DNA from: Aralia elata | Taxonomy: Eukaryota; Streptophyta; Magnoliopsida; Apiales; Araliaceae | Assembly: GCA_034770075.1 (NCBI GenBank) | Contig: CM068380.1 | Span: 80,857,393-80,921,392, forward strand | Direction: 5' to 3' | DNA: 64,000 bases | Shown here: in pieces, positions 37,601-47,711 of the stretch | Layout: the number at the start of each line of letters is the position of its first letter | Position numbering within the stretch: the first letter of the stretch is position 1 | Notes under the pieces: generated by a model | The model's input: the letters and a program-made list of their open reading frames with translations, nothing else | Databases searched by the model: none | What the model was told of the DNA's origin: nothing | Made by a program: the position numbers and the translations under genes

Positions 37601-38776
37601 CCCCTATCTCAAAAGCATCGGCAAATCAAAGGGCTGGTCGATCTGGACGAACAGGTCCTGGAAAGTGTTTTCGGCTCTATACTTCCCACAACTATTATAA
37701 TGATTTGGAAGATAATACTGTCCCGGAGATACAACGAACCAATCTTGCAAATGTTGTGCTTAGTCTTAAGAGCCTTGGCATACATGACTTGTTGAATTTT
37801 GACTTCATGGATCCACCGCCAGCTGAGTCTTTACTGAAAGCCCTGGAGCTCCTCTTTGCGTTGAGTGCACTTAATAAACACGGTGAGCTAACAAAGGTGG
37901 GCAGAAAAATGGCCGAGTTCCCTCTTGATCCCATGCTGTCCAAGATGATTGTTGCTTCTGACAAGTACAAGTGTTCTGATGAGATCATTTCAATTGCTGC
38001 AATGCTTTCTATTGGAAGTTCAATCTTTTATCGTCCAAAGGACAAACAGGTCCATGCGGACAATGCACGAATGAATTTTCATATGGGTAATGTTGGAGAT
38101 CATATTGCATTACTCAAGGTCCGTTGCCTAATTCTTATCTGTATATTTGGGGAATTTGGTATATACTTTGTTTCATATTTTGCTATGACATTTCATTTGA
38201 TGTAGTAACATGATAAACATGATTATTTTCTTCGGTATCAAATTGCGTTCATCAGGGGATACTCCACACTGTGCACGGACGCACACTCACACATAAACAC
38301 GCACACTCACAGTGCACCACGCGACACAGTGTGCACAAACTTCTAATTCACCAGTCAAAATTATCCTCTAGTTGAATGGTAGGGTTAGTGTAATATGCAA
38401 TTTTGTAAGCTGCCAGAATGATTCTCAATTTCTCATTTAGAGGAGATTAGCTTGTTTCTTGAAGTGAATCTACTCATACTAAGGGTAGATTAGCTTGTGG
38501 TGGTGATTTACCATATTTTTTTGGGGTTATTCTTTCAGGTGTACAGTTCTTGGAAGGAAGCTAACTTCTCGACTCAGTGGTGCTATGATAATTACATCCA
38601 GGTGCTTTTATATATATTCCCTTACTTTTAAATTGTTGCCAATTATGTTTAACCATATAAAATTGCAACCTAGTGGATTATCCCAACTATTTCGTTTAGA
38701 CTTGTCAAGGGCTTCATTAGTTTATCAGTGAAAATAAATTCAAATGTTTGCTAATTTAGTTTAAGTTTTTATTATA

Positions 38777-38807
<31 letters not shown>

Positions 38808-40947
38808 TTATGTGTAGTAGTGTTAAAAGAATGCTCAAAACTTATTTGCATCAGAGTCTTGCTACGTATAATGACAAATTCATATCGACAGTAAATATCG
38901 ACGTATGTGTATACATGGGATATAAAGGAATTAAGAATGGTCTCACCTTAATTTATTCTATCCTATTGCTTAGGGTTCCCTTTGCATTATAGATGAATAC
39001 AGGAAATTCATTTGCATTTCCAAACAATTTATGATTCAGAAACCAATTTAAAGATTTAACATTTTAACTCACTAGAAAGTAGAAATTTCAAGTATACTGT
39101 CACAATGTATGAAGTTTGTAGGTCACTATAAATATAGCTATTACGAGTCAAGATGATAAATTTGAAACCAATTTGAGTTAATGAAGTTGTTCGTAGATAA
39201 GCAATATTCTTATAGGTTCTGTCATATATATCAGGTCAGGAGTATGAAACGTGCTAGAGATATACGGGATCAATTGGAGGGGTTATTGGAGAGGGTTGAA
39301 ATTGAATTGGTATCAAATCCGGGTGATTTGGAAGCTATAAAGAAGGCCATTACATCAGGTTCCAATGCAACTATCCTGTATTCCTGTTTCAAAAAGACGA
39401 TGAATCGTGCACTTGGTCTTGGGTTTATTCATTTTTTTGAACAATTTTCAGGATACTTCCCCCACTCTGCAAGGCTGCAGAAGAATGGATCCTGCAGAAC
39501 TGTTAAACATCCTCAAACTGTTCATATCCATCCGAGCTCAGGTTTAGCACAGGTAAACTATGTAAACATTTTTCCAGTATACATCCCAGCTCAATGTATC
39601 TTTATAATATAACTACTAATATCGATTCCACCTCAAATATGAATATTATATATTTATACATGATTCATTTAGTTGAATGGCAAGATTTCATTATATATTT
39701 TCTAAACCATTATTGTCACGATCCGCATAATTGTGATGTTTTCTTTTCTCTCTTTTAGGCGCTTCCTAGATGGGTTGTCTACCATGAATTGGTACTGACA
39801 ACTAAAGAGTACATGCGACAGGTAAATGATTTTCTTATTTTATTATAAAATGGTCAAGCTTACTAATTTATGTCACAAGATTTTTTATGATCGGCTTTGC
39901 TTTTGATTATAGGTTAACTTTGAGTATTCCATTGCAGGTTAGCGAACTAAAACCAGAGTGGCTGGTTGAAATAGCTCCTCACTTTTACCAGTTGAAGGAT
40001 GTTGAAGATTGTAAGCTCTCTCTCTCTCTCTGTAACCATGCCCGTGTGTACATGTATGTGATTATTTTACACTGCCTGGAAGTTTAAAAATGGAGGGATA
40101 AGAAGAAAACTGGAAACGAAGTGTTTCACTTTTCTCCGTTTTCTTGTTTATGATCTGTATGGAGAAAAGAATGAAGAGAATTAAATCCCTGCTCACTTTT
40201 CTTTCTTCTCTTTCTTTGCAAATTGGAAGAAAAAGAGATGAGAAATTCTCTTTTATTGAACTTCACTTAAATCTCAACTTTACCACATAGTTTCTCCTCT
40301 TTCCTGTTTTTCCAATTTTTAGATAATGGTAAAATAGTGGGATTAACATTCTTACTTCCCTATTTTTTCTTCTCAAACTTCCAAGCGACGAAGAAATAAG
40401 GCAACTTCCTCTTTTCTTTTTGACTGCCAAACCAAGTGGAATGAAAACTTCTCTCTCCCCCCTCCTAGAGTTCATCTGCTTCTCTTCTCTTTGTTGTAAA
40501 AGTCACTAGCAATGCCCTAGAAGTCATCATTTTTGTGTTAGTTAAATGTTGCAGAATGTGCTTCGAAAGCCTTATTTGGTCGAAATGTTGCTACATCGGG
40601 TTGCCATCAAGTTAAAGTTAGCTTAAAGCCATGCTTATCATTGAATGATACAATTTTTAAAATTTTATGGATAAATTAATATGCATGCATACATTAACAC
40701 GTGTACATACATATGTATGTATGTATTAGACTTTCTGGATATCTTTGCTTTTTACCGACAATTTACCGTGCTGTCTTTTTTTTTTTTAATTATTATTTAA
40801 AAAAAAAGCAACTTCATTACATCCCATACATAAGGGAGGTAGTACGCTTGTTCTAATACAGTTTCTGTTACAGCTGGTACAAAGAAAATGCCATGTGGAG
40901 AGGGTCTTGCATCTGATTCGAGAAGATTGGGAAGATGGGTTTGCTGA
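28614..40947 (+). CDS. ESP3: DEAH-box pre-mRNA splicing helicase (PRP2/DHX16 type) with a foreign N-terminus
   Basis: Nuclear RNA helicase of the type that remodels the spliceosome before the first splicing step. Twenty coding exons read as 28614-28795, 28981-29052, 32210-32273, 33046-33125, 33257-33324, 33414-33471, 33710-33767, 33850-33918, 35212-35280, 35448-35537, 36077-36163, 36699-36814, 36891-36957, 37072-38118, 38539-38601, 39235-39358, 39452-39552, 39759-39821, 39938-40010 and 40874-40947. They sum to 2625 nt, 874 residues, in frame throughout. Motifs: Walker A GETGSGKT (246-253), DEAH (343-346), SAT (375-377), QRAGRSGR (546-553), then HA2 and OB-fold regions (LPRWVVYHELVLTTKEYMRQ near 800-825). 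Family members run to about 1040 residues; here the N-terminal ~200 are replaced by 1-44 (MVQKRPFTGELFEISSKHPR...), which resembles a plant ELM2 protein start. KVSRQEYLKKREQKK then joins the family sequence inside the same exon. The C-terminal tail DSRRLGRWVC looks atypical. Whether this copy is functional or a diverged duplicate is open. Confidence 0.9.
29092..29160. repeat. Short tandem duplication in intron 2 of the helicase
   Basis: A 38-bp unit around TCTAAGGTGGTAGGAATG is present twice head to tail. Confidence 0.75.
29383..29632. mobile_element. Stowaway MITE in helicase intron 2
   Basis: Ends CTCCCTTTGTTCCAAATTAT and its inverted partner TTGGAACGGAGGCGGGAG lie between TA dinucleotides (29381-29382, 29633-29634). 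250 bp, the usual size. Confidence 0.85.
29777..31195. mobile_element. GAGGC/GCCTC-rich element in helicase intron 2
   Basis: Two clusters of GAGGC and GCCTC motifs (29790-29945 and 31128-31180), with inverted GAGGCTTACGCCTC units, bracket an AT-rich middle that includes a hairpin (30567-30911). Weakly similar inverted ends, GGTTCGAAA-like, are near 29777 and 31215. I know such GAGGC-rich repeats from several plant genomes but cannot assign a class. The intron is 3157 bp largely because of this insertion. Confidence 0.45.
30567..30911. repeat. Inverted repeat related to the 16.5-17.8 kb AT-rich repeat
   Basis: AATATGTAGTTATTTAGGAATAACAT at 30567 recurs inverted at 30873-30911. The same core occurs at about 17200 and 17390. 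It lies between the two GAGGC clusters. Confidence 0.55.
32338..32461. mobile_element. Short Stowaway-like MITE in helicase intron 3
   Basis: CTCCCTCTGTTCTAACTAAG at the left and TTTAGAATTGAGGGAGAG at the right are inverted partners between TA dinucleotides. Only 124 bp. Confidence 0.7.
32623..32859. mobile_element. Stowaway MITE in helicase intron 3
   Basis: CTCCCTCCGTTCCAAATTAT, a perfect family terminus, pairs with TATTTTGGAACTAGGAAG at the right; TA on both sides. Closely related to the element at 29383. Confidence 0.85.
36508..36652. repeat. Tandem repeat in helicase intron 11
   Basis: A unit of about 66 bp containing ATTAGGTTTGTCTG(T/C)GGTGTC and TCGTTGCACTTGTTTATCAA is duplicated, and a partial third copy of GCACTTGTTTATCAA follows. 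Confidence 0.75.
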
Positions 40948-42390
40948 CTGGAGAAATTAATTACTGTACATACAATGCTGTAATTCACAGCTATATATTA
41001 GATTACTTTTTGTATTTAGCTGAAAATTTTAGCATCAATCTTCTCATGCATCCATATCATTGACTTGACGTGTAGAGTTGACAATGTATATGAAAGGTTT
41101 GTATATTTTTTGACTGCCATAAAATATTATTTAGGCATCAATTGTGTAATCAATGGTAGATCCCATTGTTTTCAAGTCTTTTTCGTATTGTGGTCCGGCT
41201 AGCTATACCTAAATATTATGAACCTGCTCCGCTATCGGCCATGGGTTGGCCAACCTCTTTACCAAAACCGTCGGATTGCCTTAAAGAACTCTAATTTATC
41301 TCTGTGATGTCTCGGCGTTGTTTCTTGTCCAGTCGGTGGGGAGCCCAGACGAGCAAATGGCAGCTGGGCCCGAAGCTACATTCTTGATTCAAGTGATTGG
41401 AAACATACTTCGGTAACAAAAAGAGGGCCCTTTTTGAAGTAAAATTTTTAAATTGTATTATTTCGACTAGTAAATTGACTAGATCATTTTGGTTGTGACT
41501 GAGTTCGAAGTTTATCATCTATGTTGATACAATTTTTTGTATCGAAGGATGCGATACATGTTTTAGAAAATATATACAATTATTTTGATATACATATAAC
41601 ATAAATGTTTAATTTTATGTTAAATGTATTGCTATTATTTATATTAAACTATTCATATTCTATTTATAACACCAAATGACGCACCATATTTTAAAATTAA
41701 ATTATCGAGATTAACCCGTGTTTTAAGCACTAGTATACATAAAGGCACAAAATGTCATTTTAAAAAAATCACTCCCGACCATTGCAAAATTTCAAAAATT
41801 CAAGGTCATATCTATGTTCAATGTTTGTACTTGAATTTATTGAGTGTTTATTCCCGTTGTAACAATAAAGATGATAATATAGTTGTGACGATAAATATAA
41901 GAGTATTTTGTAATTTTACACGATTATAAAATAATTACTCAAGACATTATAGATTTGTTCAGTTATCAATATTTATAGAGATAGGTGTTAAGAAATTCAA
42001 ACGCACGGCATCGACTTAAAACTGTGTAACATGGCATCGATTTAAAACTTTGTAATACATTGTTGAAGTGGTAACGACTGTGAATAAACATGAATATTTA
42101 TCACACTGTTTTTCTAATTTTTTATTTTGTTGACAGTCCTACAATAAAATAAGCAGGTTATTGTTAAAATCCACAAACTTTCAAATTTCTGAAAATTCTT
42201 AAAAATCTCAAAATAGATAGTATGTAATGTGAATCCCAAAAACGCGGTTTCGTCATCGTTCAAAGTCGTCCCAGCTAAAAGCTAAAATAACACCCAATTC
42301 CGTCGAATTGAAACGAAGCACTTCATTAGATAAATCTGTTTATTTTGTTATATTTATGTGAGTGATAATCGATAGCAATCCGAGGTTGAT
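40948..42390. other. Intergenic DNA, no gene seen
   Basis: Contains the helicase 3' flank and AT-rich sequence without recognisable coding regions. Confidence 0.5.
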
Positions 42391-42491
42391 ATGGGGTGTT
42401 GTACCAGCAAAGACGTTGATTCCAAAGCCAGCCGGTTGCTCGCTGGCGATCAACCGACATTGTAGCCTTGCGTGATTCCAAATTGAAGGCA
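42391..42491 (+). pseudogene. Broken first exon of a plant LRR-protein gene
   Basis: ATG at 42391 opens MGCCTSKDVDSKASRLLA, with a Gly2-Cys3-Cys4 start typical of N-myristoylated and palmitoylated proteins. The reading then shifts. A different frame from 42447 gives RSTDIVALRDSKLKA and hits a stop at 42492. Together they match the start of a plant leucine-rich-repeat protein family (At5g07910 type: MGC..SK..SRA.RWRSTGIVALRDSKLK) if about 4 bases were lost near 42445. No LRR exons follow within the next kilobases, so this is a gene fragment. The match is from memory. Confidence 0.55.
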
Positions 42492-42548
42492 TAATTTCTC
42501 TCCTTTTTTCTCTCTATATTTATTAATATTAGAGATATGCATCATCAA

Positions 42549-42800
42549 CTTTACCATTTGAACAAAACATATATATATATATATATATATATATGATCCG
42601 ACTTTCCAGCGAACCAAAAATAAACCGACTATAACGACGATTTTGTCCGTCACTATAGCATAGAAAACCGACGTTGCGACGGACAAAACCGTCGCTATAG
42701 CCGGTTCGTCGGTTTTCTATGCTATAGCGACGGACAAAATCGTCGTTATAACCGGTTCTTTTTTGATTTGCACCCCTTGATTTGCTGGAGAACCGAACTC

Positions 42801-42831
<31 letters not shown>

Positions 42832-42867
42832 AAACATATATGTATATGTTTTGCTCAAATGGTAAAC
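42549..42867. repeat. Outer palindrome enclosing a (TA)n-flanked hairpin element
   Basis: TTTACCATTTGAACAAAACAT (about 42549-42570) recurs inverted at 42846-42867 (ATGTTTTGCTCAAATGGTAAA). Between the arms lie (TA)n, a TIR element at 42595-42800, and (TA)n(CA)n. The inner element seems to have inserted in the TA-rich loop of an older palindrome. Confidence 0.6.
42595..42800. mobile_element. TAGCGACGG-type TIR element flanked by (TA)n
   Basis: The 206-bp element starts GATCCGACTTTCCAGCGAA and ends with a diverged inverted copy. Inner arms carry CGACGATTTTGTCCGTC and CTATAGCGACGGACAAAA motifs in opposite orientation, giving a strong hairpin. Both ends abut (TA)n. Confidence 0.72.
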
Positions 42868-44580
42868 TAGTGAGTTTGATTCGTTTTACAGGTGAAGGAA
42901 TAGAATTTTGATGATGATACCTTTGCAGTATTTTTTTTATATAAAAAAGATAAAGGATTACTGATTATCTATCTCTGACTTTATTTTTAATTTAAGTCAT
43001 ACTGTTTAATTTTGCATCACTCATCAAAGTCATAGTGGCCATCACTATAATTTTCTACTTCCAAGTTCCAGTTATCCCTTATTAGGTGTTAATTAACATT
43101 GTAGTTTTAAGTGCAAAAGTGATACTAGTACTGTTGTTTATAAGGAGGTTGTCAAGCGTGCGAGTATATCTTTTGGGTAATAATCGATTGCTTCCTAGAT
43201 ACATAAGATATGGCTGTATTGCTTTATTCCACATCCAAAAAAAATAAATAAATAAAAGGGTGGAAGGGAAAAACTTGCTCCTCCTAATATTGACAATAAC
43301 TTTAGGCTGCATCAGTTACTTAATTGGCACACCCAGCATCCTGAATCTGATGACACTCAGGAAGCCACAATTTTCACCAAAATACATTTTGACAACAATT
43401 GTCACAAAAATACATTTTACAGAACAAAGTTTGAATTCTTTTTAATCATCATCAGTTTAGTTTATTTAATTTTAGTTTTAGGCAGGGAACATATTCCACT
43501 CACAGATTATACACTTGCTGATACAAATTTTGATCAAAGTTTATGGTGGAGAATGATTTGATCTAAGTTAAGGCTTGAAAAAAGACAAGAGGAGGCTCTA
43601 AGAAATGAATTGGTTGTCTTAGATCCAAGGGAAGACATGAGTTTGGAAATGGCCTACTGGTGATTAATGTCCGTGCAGCTGTCTTATTGAGTTGAGTGAG
43701 TAATGTTGGGGGGAAAGTAGTACCACTAATGTAATTAGCCTTGTGAGCCTCCAAATGACTGGTTAGCCAATGATGGCTTTCGCACCACCAAATAGATTGA
43801 AGAACAAAGGATGTTTCTGATACGTTCTTGATGCAGCTCTGTCACCCATTAATTTTGTCACGCAAAATCATTCACCGAAAGCCTCAACTTAGTTGATCAT
43901 TGCTTGGAATTATAATCTGATCCCATCCATACTCCACAAGCAGCAGCTAGTTGAGGATTCCAAAGCTGTTTTTCATAATTGTTACTATGATCGAAGGAAA
44001 CTTCCTCATTCTTTCAGGAAGAAATATGTGGAGACAGTGGAGTGATACTTTCCATGTAATTTAATGTGTTTTCATTATATTTTAGGTAGGCAAGGGAATT
44101 CCCTTCCCCCTACCGCATGATTTTTTTCCTTCTGCAATCACTATATGATTGTAAGGTGTTTGCAGAACTGATACATATAGCTTTGCTTTTGTTTTAAGTT
44201 TATATATTTTGAAACCGTATTGTTTTGGAGTTCATTATAATTTCATAATGCAATACTAACACAACATAAACATTCAGATAATAAAAATGAAAGAATTAAA
44301 GGGTAAAAGCAAACAGAAAACAAACCTCCAAGTAACAGGGATTGGAGCTGAAACAAAAGACTTGTGGAACAACATTGTTTGTGGCATTTTGCTCTCTGCG
44401 CCACCAATTTCTGCTCAAACCCTTAAATTCGTCTCACAAGAAAGGACAAAGAGAAGAGAGAAGGGGTAATGGGTTTATTTTTAGAGAGAGAAAAAAAGAT
44501 AAAGGTAAAGAAGAAAGTTAGGTAGAACGAGATTTGGATGAAAAAAAGGAACGGGTTTTGAATTAGAGAATCGTTTATGT
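42868..44580. other. Intergenic DNA, no gene recognised
   Basis: Several short frames exist on both strands, for example a minus-strand MPQTMLFHKSFVSAPIPVTWR stretch ending at a GT near 44330. None matches a family I know, and none links to further exons. Confidence 0.45.
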
Positions 44581-44608
44581 ATGGGCTTTTATATATATAT
44601 ATATATAT

Positions 44609-44895
44609 GAGTCCGGATCCAGTGAGGGATCCCGGACTTTGTTAAAATGCGGGACACTTTTTTTTTTTTGCTTTTTTTTTAAAACAACTAAAAATAAATA
44701 AATAAATAATTATGGAACTGAAATTTTTACATAATACAGTGTTTTGGGCGTGATTTGGATACATATAACAAAACATGTATGTAAAAATTTCAGTTCCATA
44801 ATTATTTATTTATTTTTAGTTGTTTTAAAAAAAAAAACCAAAAAAAAAAAGTCCTGCATTTTAACAAAATGCGGGATCCCTCACCTGATCCGTGT

Positions 44896-44897
<2 letters not shown>
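44609..44897. mobile_element. TIR/foldback element in (TA)n, first of a stacked pair
   Basis: A 289-bp palindrome: the left arm GAGTCCGGATCCAGTGAGGG and onward is inverted at the right end (CCCTCACCTGATCCGTGTTG). The arms share AATGCGGGA, TTTTAAAACAACTAAAAATAAATAAATAAATAATTATGGAACTGAAATTTTTACATA in inverted form (positions about 44680-44730 and 44775-44830). (TA)n lies on both sides. Confidence 0.75.

Positions 44898-44952
<55 letters not shown>
44898..44952. repeat. (TA)n between stacked elements
   Basis: A pure TA run separates the 44609-44897 element from the 44953-47637 element. Confidence 0.9.
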
Positions 44953-44956
<4 letters not shown>

Positions 44957-45859
44957 CTGATTTATAGTCAATGACCGTCCATTCGTAAATTGAACGGTTA
45001 ATAGAGTTTCCATCAGCAATTTAATTTTCAGGATACAACAGTATTATACTGCGGACGGAAATATGACAAAAAATACTCTTGTACAAGTTCTTTATCCGTA
45101 GTATTAAGTCACGTCCGTGATATTAAATTGCGGATGCCAAATTCAATTTTTTTTAGTTTTCTAAGTTCCGATCAAATTCCATTCTGCATCTAAGAGTGAC
45201 TTTACGATTAAAAGGTGGCTTCCAATCCAAATTTTTAGGTGCAAAAGTTCAATCATTAGATCCTTATTCAAGGATGGAAATATTTTAAGCAAAATCTAAT
45301 TCGCCAAGGTGCCTACTGAAAGCTATTCCTCTCACAAACCAACTTCACAAAAACTAATGACCGTTCCATCTGAAATTGAACGATTAATAGAGTCTCCATC
45401 AACAATTTAATTTTCAGGATATAGCAGTATTATACTGTGGACAAAAATATGACAAAAAATACTCTTGTACAAGTCCTTTATCCGTAGTATTAAGTCACGT
45501 CCGCAATGTTAAACTGCGGATGTCAAATTCAATTTTTTTTAGTTTTTAAATTCCGATCAAATTCCACTCGGCATCTAAGAGTGACTCTACAATTAAAAGA
45601 TGGCTTCCAATCCAAATTTTTAGGTGCAAAAGTGATCGTTATTAAGGATGAAAATATCTTAAGCAAAATCTAATTCGCAAAGCTACTCCTCTCATAAACC
45701 AACTTCACAAAAACTATCCAATTTAGCTTCAGTCTTCATATACTTTAGACATCAAACTACTGATAATCCAATCAATTCCAGACTCCTTAGATACGAGTCA
45801 GAAACCCACCTCAGAAACATAACGGACGGAGAAGAGAAACGAAAACAATACCTTAGAAG

Positions 45860-46976
45860 CAGGGCCGGTCCAAACTTTTTGGAGGCCTCAAGCCAAATCT
45901 CAAATTAGGGGCCTTTTTTTAACCATTCAATTGGTAGGCCAGACTTGATACAATAATGTGGCTTATTAAAGCCTTTAGACTGAGCCCAACAAAGACTAGA
46001 CTCAGGCCAATATACTTACAAAAATTAATCTTAAACTCTCTTCTACTTATAAAACAAAAGTAAAACAAGAGATGTATATTAGACGATGTGGGACTTTGAA
46101 ACAAAAAAATATATTTGAACCAAAAGGTCTCTCATTCTTATAGCTTATTGTTAAACTTATGTTTCTTGTGGTGTCGATGTGGGACATTTGAACCAAAAAA
46201 TACATGTGTAAAATGTCTTTGTTATTGTTTTAAGTCCCACATTGGTTAGATGATAAAAGTTAAAGGAAATTTTTTTTATAAAAGGAATATCAAGTGAAGG
46301 TTTGGTTGTCTCTAAGTCCCACATTGGTTAGATTAATCTTGAACTCTCTTCTACTTATAAAACCAAGGTAAGACAATAGATGTATATTAGACAATATGGG
46401 ACTTTGAAACAAAAATACATTTGAACCAAAAGGCCTCTTATTCTTATAGCCAAAAGGCCTCTCATCCTTATAGCTTATTGTTAAGTGGAACTTTGAAACA
46501 AAAATACATTTGAACTAAAAGGTCTCTCATTCTTATAGCCAAAAGGCCTCCTTTTCTTATAGCTTATTGTTAAACTTAAGTTTCTTGTGGGACTTTGAAA
46601 CAAAAATACACTTGAACCAAAAGGCCTCTCATTCTTATAGCCAAAATGTCTCTCATTCTTATAGCTTATTGTTAAACTTAAGTTTCTTGTGGTGTCGATG
46701 TGGGACATTTGAACCAAAAAATACATGTGTAAAATGCCTTTGTTATTGTTATTGTCTCTAAATCCCACATTGGTTAGATGATAAAAGTTGAAAGAAGTTT
46801 TCTTTATAAAAAGTCTCTAAGTCCCACATTGGTTAGATGATAAAAATTCAAGAAAGTTTTTCTTATAAAATGCCTACTTAGTAGCTCTACATATGGGTTA
46901 TTAAAATTTTGGGGGCCTCTTAATTTTGGGGGCCTTAAGCCATGGCTTAATTCGCTTAACCATTGGGCCGGCCCTG
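45860..46976. mobile_element. Non-autonomous hAT element with 8-bp target duplication
   Basis: The 1117-bp element begins CAGGGCCGGTCCAA and ends TTGGGCCGGCCCTG, a 14-bp inverted repeat with one mismatch. A perfect 8-bp duplication CTTAGAAG flanks it (45852-45859, 46977-46984). The interior is a series of imperfect tandem repeats around GGGACTTTGAAACAAAAATAC and CTCTCATTCTTATAGC. It interrupts the captured LPD fragment. No transposase frame. Confidence 0.9.
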
Positions 46977-47210
46977 CTTAGAAGGAAGACGTTGAGGCAA
47001 GTACCGCCGAGAGTTCCACGCTTCTCGATACAGGTGGTCTTGAGGTCGAGCTGAGCCGCCTGGACTACCGCCAATGACGACGATTTTGTTCTCATTGAAT
47101 CCTGAAGAAGCGAAGCCTCGGGAGAAAGAGGAGAGAGAAAGAGAATAATAGAAAACATCGGAATTATTGTTGGAGAGATGCTTTGAGAGAAGCGTAGTCG
47201 CTATTGCCAT
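46977..47210 (-). pseudogene. Captured 5' exon of mitochondrial lipoamide dehydrogenase, broken
   Basis: From ATG at 47210 the minus strand reads a mitochondrial-type presequence (MAIATTLLSKHLSNNNSD... SRGFASSG) and NENKIVVIGGSPGG, the FAD-binding start of dihydrolipoamide dehydrogenase (E3 of pyruvate and glycine decarboxylase complexes). A deletion then shifts the frame; the next family block, LKTTCIEKRGTLGGTCLNV, is in another frame. A second small deletion (about 7 bases) removes the sequence for the second redox Cys region before IPSK. The exon ends AAG|GTATTG across the hAT insertion, with apparent intron sequence at about 45717-45851. Non-functional as an enzyme gene. Confidence 0.82.
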
Positions 47211-47637
47211 TTTCGCTTCTCAATTCAACAAATTGGATTGGATTGGAATACTTATTCTTTTTTGACCTTTTGATCATAGAGTCAGTCGTGGTAGAGTGGA
47301 ATTGATCGCAGAGTCCGTTGTTAGAATTGAGCGGAGAAACTAAATTTTTTTTTGAATTTGATATCCCATTTTAGTACTGCAGATGGGATATATTTACAAA
47401 CGGAATGTTTTTTAGTTGGCTGTACCTGAGAAACGTAATATTAAACTACAGACAGACCAGAGACTTGTATAAAGAGGTGTATTTTAGGTATTTATTTCGT
47501 TCACACTATTAAATTGCATAATATTGAAAATTAAACTGCGGACGAGAGCTCTATTAACCGTTCGATTTACGGTTGGACGATCACGATCTGTTGTAAGAAT
47601 AACCTTAAATAGACAATATTGACTATAGATCAGTCTC

Positions 47638-47687
<50 letters not shown>

Positions 47688-47711
47688 ATATATGATATAT
47701 ATATATATATG
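47638..47711. repeat. (CA)n(TA)n tract right of the Pack-type element
   Basis: CACACACACA followed by long TA runs and GATATATAT units. Confidence 0.85.

Larger units (their letters stand above)
44953..47637. mobile_element. Large TIR element in (TA)n carrying a captured LPD gene fragment (Pack-type)
   Basis: The ends are inverted: GAGACTGATTTATAGTCAAT at the left, and its partner ending AGTCTC at 47637. Homology of the arms continues, with divergence, for over 350 bp (AACGGTTAATAGAG, CTGCGGACG, CAATTCCACTC-type landmarks). The left arm is internally duplicated (about 44977-45340 and 45358-45700). (TA)n flanks both sides. Between the arms lies the 5' end of a mitochondrial lipoamide dehydrogenase gene, split by a hAT element. 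Without the hAT insert it is about 1.56 kb. The layout is that of a Pack-MULE; the (TA)n site hides any target duplication. Confidence 0.72.

Noticed and set aside
44287..44469. Small gene with a possible splice donor on the minus strand near 44330
   Set aside because: The peptide matches no known family and no partner exon was found.
46901..47210. Functional lipoamide dehydrogenase gene on the minus strand
   Set aside because: Frame is broken by two deletions, a hAT element interrupts the exon end, and the rest of the enzyme is absent.
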